Shown here: piece after piece, positions 33,543-35,424 of the stretch | Numbering within the stretch: position 1 is the stretch's first letter | How the letters are laid out: each line of letters begins with the position of its first letter | Source of the DNA: Desulfosporosinus sp. I2 | GTDB lineage: Bacteria > Bacillota > Desulfitobacteriia > Desulfitobacteriales > Desulfitobacteriaceae | NCBI RefSeq assembly: GCF_000960765.1 | Contig: NZ_JYNH01000035.1 | Span: 1-35,424, forward strand | DNA length: 35,424 nt | Direction: 5' to 3' | Notes under the pieces: generated by a model | Told to the model about the DNA's origin: nothing | Seen by the model: the letters and a program-made list of their open reading frames with translations, nothing else | The model's database searches: none | Position numbers and translations under genes: made by a program

Positions 33543-35424
33543 CTAAAATACATGACTCATAGCCTCTTCGATCGTACTGACAGCGACCACTTCTATCCCT
33601 TGCAGACTTTCTGGTACATCTGCCCTGTTTTCCGATGGGATCAAAACTTTGCGAACTTCAACCTGTTTCGCTCCAAAAATTTTTTCGTAAATGCCACCGA
33701 CCGGTTTCACCTTGCCTTGAATAGAAATTTCCCCAGTAACAGCAATATCCTGGCGAAGTGGTTTCTTTTTCAGAGCACTATATATTGCTAGTGTTGTTGC
33801 AAGTCCCGCTGAAGGACCATCAATTTTTGCCCCACCCACAATATTAACGTGCACATCGTAATTACGTAAATCTTCTCCTGTCAGTTCACGTATGACGGCA
33901 GTAGCATTAAAGACTGCATCTCTAGCCATACTTCCTGCCGTTTCATTAAATCGAACAGCACCTTTACCCTCACGACCTGGGAAGGTAATCGCCTCAATCT
34001 CCAATACTGATCCTAAAAATCCTGAGACGCCAAGTCCCAGAATTCTCCCCACTTCAAAACCTGCCTGAACCTTTCGAACAATAGTGGGAGTGAGTCGCCC
34101 AGAACGCAGGACCTCATAAACATCGGCACAAGTTACTTGCGCGACCGCTTGATCCGGGTTTCGATATCTAGCCAAGCCGTAGGCATCCGTTAGAATACTA
34201 TTTGCCTTACGTCCTTCGATCACATAGTCACTGATTATTTCAGGGACATTGTCTTCCAACGTTACTCCCAGTTTTTGGGCAGATTGGCGAACAATGTGCT
34301 GAACATTTCTAGGCTCTAGAGGGACAAAAAAAACTTCAGAGCAGCGAGAACGAAGGGCCGGATTAAGCTCAGCCGGATCTCGTGTCGTAGCTCCAATGAG
34401 TACAAAATCAGCAGGGGCGCCTTCATCAAAGAGTTTCTTTATCCACAGTGGCACCCGAGTGTCCCCAGGATCATAATATGAGGAATCAAACGTCACACGC
34501 TTATCTTCAAGCACTTTAAGCAGCTTATTTAAAAGCAAGGGATCCATTTCCCCTATTTCATCAATAAATAGAATCCCGCCGTGAGCGTCACTCGCCAACC
34601 CCATTTTGGGTTCCGGTATGCCTGTATCTGCTAAATCATGCTTTGCACCTTGGTATATTGGATCATGCACTGATCCTAAAAGGGGATTAGTCACATCCCG
34701 CGGGTCCCATCGCAACGTCGTGCCATCCACCTCGATAAACGGGGCCTCTTTGACAAAAGGAGAATGGGGATGACTCTTAACCACTTCTAAGGCCACTCGG
34801 GCGGCCGAAGTTTTACCGACTCCGGGTGGACCATAAATCAACATGTGCTGAGGATACGGTGTTGCTAACTTTGCAAGAAGGGCTTGCAAAGCGCTCTCCT
34901 GTCCTACTATCTCCTCTACAGTCTGTGGCCGCAAGACATCTGAAGCTGAGCTTTTTAAGGAAACTGTATTCATCTTTTCGAGCACAGCCAACTTTTTAAG
35001 AGTTTGTGCATTCTCCGGACCTGACGATTCCTGAAGCACATGCATTTTTATTTCTTTGACATAATCCTCATGCCGATCCTGTATCTTTTCCGTAACAACA
35101 CGTTCCAAGCGTTCTTCTACAGAACGCCGAGCAATAAGATCCGCGATCTGTTCCTCGATCTCGTCTAAAACTTGAGGGATTTCAGCTTTATTGGGAATCG
35201 TTTGATCTGTCGGATCGTCCGAAAGAATTTTGCGTAGACCGGTAACTCGTTCAACAAGCTCATTCGAACGCATCAGCTTGAGCGCTTCCAAGCGACTAGC
35301 CTTAAGTACTAGTTTGTCTGTTCCATAATAATTGGAAAGTAAAACATAGAGTGCCTCAACTTCCCTACTCCACTCTTCTTCGTCCGGTAACCGTTCACTC
35401 AGATCTTTATGATTTAACCATTTT
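33543..35424 (-). CDS. lonC: Spore-former Lon-type protease LonC (partial, runs off right edge)
   Basis: The frame stays open to the right edge (WLNHKDLSERLPDEEEWS... at 35424), so the TTG at 35291 is not the start and the N-terminus is missing here. An N-terminal helical region is followed by the AAA+ domain with Walker A YGPPGVGKTSAA and Walker B GGILFIDEIGEMD, a large insert naming GTTLRWDPRDVTNPLLGSVHDP, sensor ALRSRCSE, then the Lon protease domain with the nucleophile Ser in KIDGPSAGLA and Lys in KVKPVGGIYEK. The lack of a membrane segment and the WDPRDVTNPLLG insert fit the LonC group (TIGR02903, recalled) found in endospore formers. Confidence 0.88.
   Translation of the reverse strand, partial: KWLNHKDLSERLPDEEEWSREVEALYVLLSNYYGTDKLVLKASRLEALKLMRSNELVERVTGLRKILSDDPTDQTIPNKAEIPQVLDEIEEQIADLIARRSVEERLERVVTEKIQDRHEDYVKEIKMHVLQESSGPENAQTLKKLAVLEKMNTVSLKSSASDVLRPQTVEEIVGQESALQALLAKLATPYPQHMLIYGPPGVGKTSAARVALEVVKSHPHSPFVKEAPFIEVDGTTLRWDPRDVTNPLLGSVHDPIYQGAKHDLADTGIPEPKMGLASDAHGGILFIDEIGEMDPLLLNKLLKVLEDKRVTFDSSYYDPGDTRVPLWIKKLFDEGAPADFVLIGATTRDPAELNPALRSRCSEVFFVPLEPRNVQHIVRQSAQKLGVTLEDNVPEIISDYVIEGRKANSILTDAYGLARYRNPDQAVAQVTCADVYEVLRSGRLTPTIVRKVQAGFEVGRILGLGVSGFLGSVLEIEAITFPGREGKGAVRFNETAGSMARDAVFNATAVIRELTGEDLRNYDVHVNIVGGAKIDGPSAGLATTLAIYSALKKKPLRQDIAVTGEISIQGKVKPVGGIYEKIFGAKQVEVRKVLIPSENRADVPESLQGIEVVAVSTIEEAMSHVF

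Overview
The window looks like a chromosome segment of an anaerobic, endospore-forming, motile Firmicute of the Peptococcaceae type (Desulfosporosinus/Desulfitobacterium-like). This is inferred from AT-rich Gram-positive style genes with strong AGGAGG-type ribosome binding sites, the order purA-purB-FAD protein-dnaB-lonC (lonC is a spore-former family), paired chemoreceptors and a c-di-GMP-I riboswitch. No species can be named from sequence alone.

Positions 1 to about 21,516 are the right part of an integrated conjugative or mobilizable element whose left part lies outside the window. Its right end sits at the 3' end of a tRNA-Gly(CCC) gene, next to a tyrosine integrase and three tandem 11-bp repeats. 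Nearly all the remaining element genes are on the minus strand: DNA transfer (a large relaxase running off the left edge, MobC, a possible oriT hairpin cluster), DNA maintenance (DUF3991/Toprim primase-like protein, RadC-family protein, ParB, ParA), cargo (DUF551 protein, Cys-rich proteins, multi-repeat cytosine-5 DNA methyltransferase, Fic toxin with VbhA-type antitoxin) and control (excisionase-like HTH, Com-like zinc finger, Xre regulator). On the plus strand are an ImmR-like repressor, an ImmA-like peptidase, a TcmP/DUF5131 'three-Cys motif' pair and the integrase. A 43-bp perfect palindrome lies between the two divergent regulator genes.

The most notable content is non-coding. By eye I find two twister self-cleaving ribozymes (circularly permuted, P1 closed by a loop), each directly after an intrinsic terminator and before parA or the DUF551 gene. 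I also find one hammerhead ribozyme with every core base intact and an extra hairpin before stem II. Its CUGAUGA core contains the stop codon of a small gene with a TTG start, and cleavage would leave a 66-nt leader on the next gene.

Positions 21,517 to 35,424 are ordinary chromosome: tRNA-Gly, a PhoH-like ATPase, tRNA-Phe, tRNA-Glu, two paralogous sCache chemoreceptors (one behind a c-di-GMP-I riboswitch with terminator), tRNA-Lys, purA, purB, a COG2509-type FAD protein, dnaB and lonC (running off the right edge).
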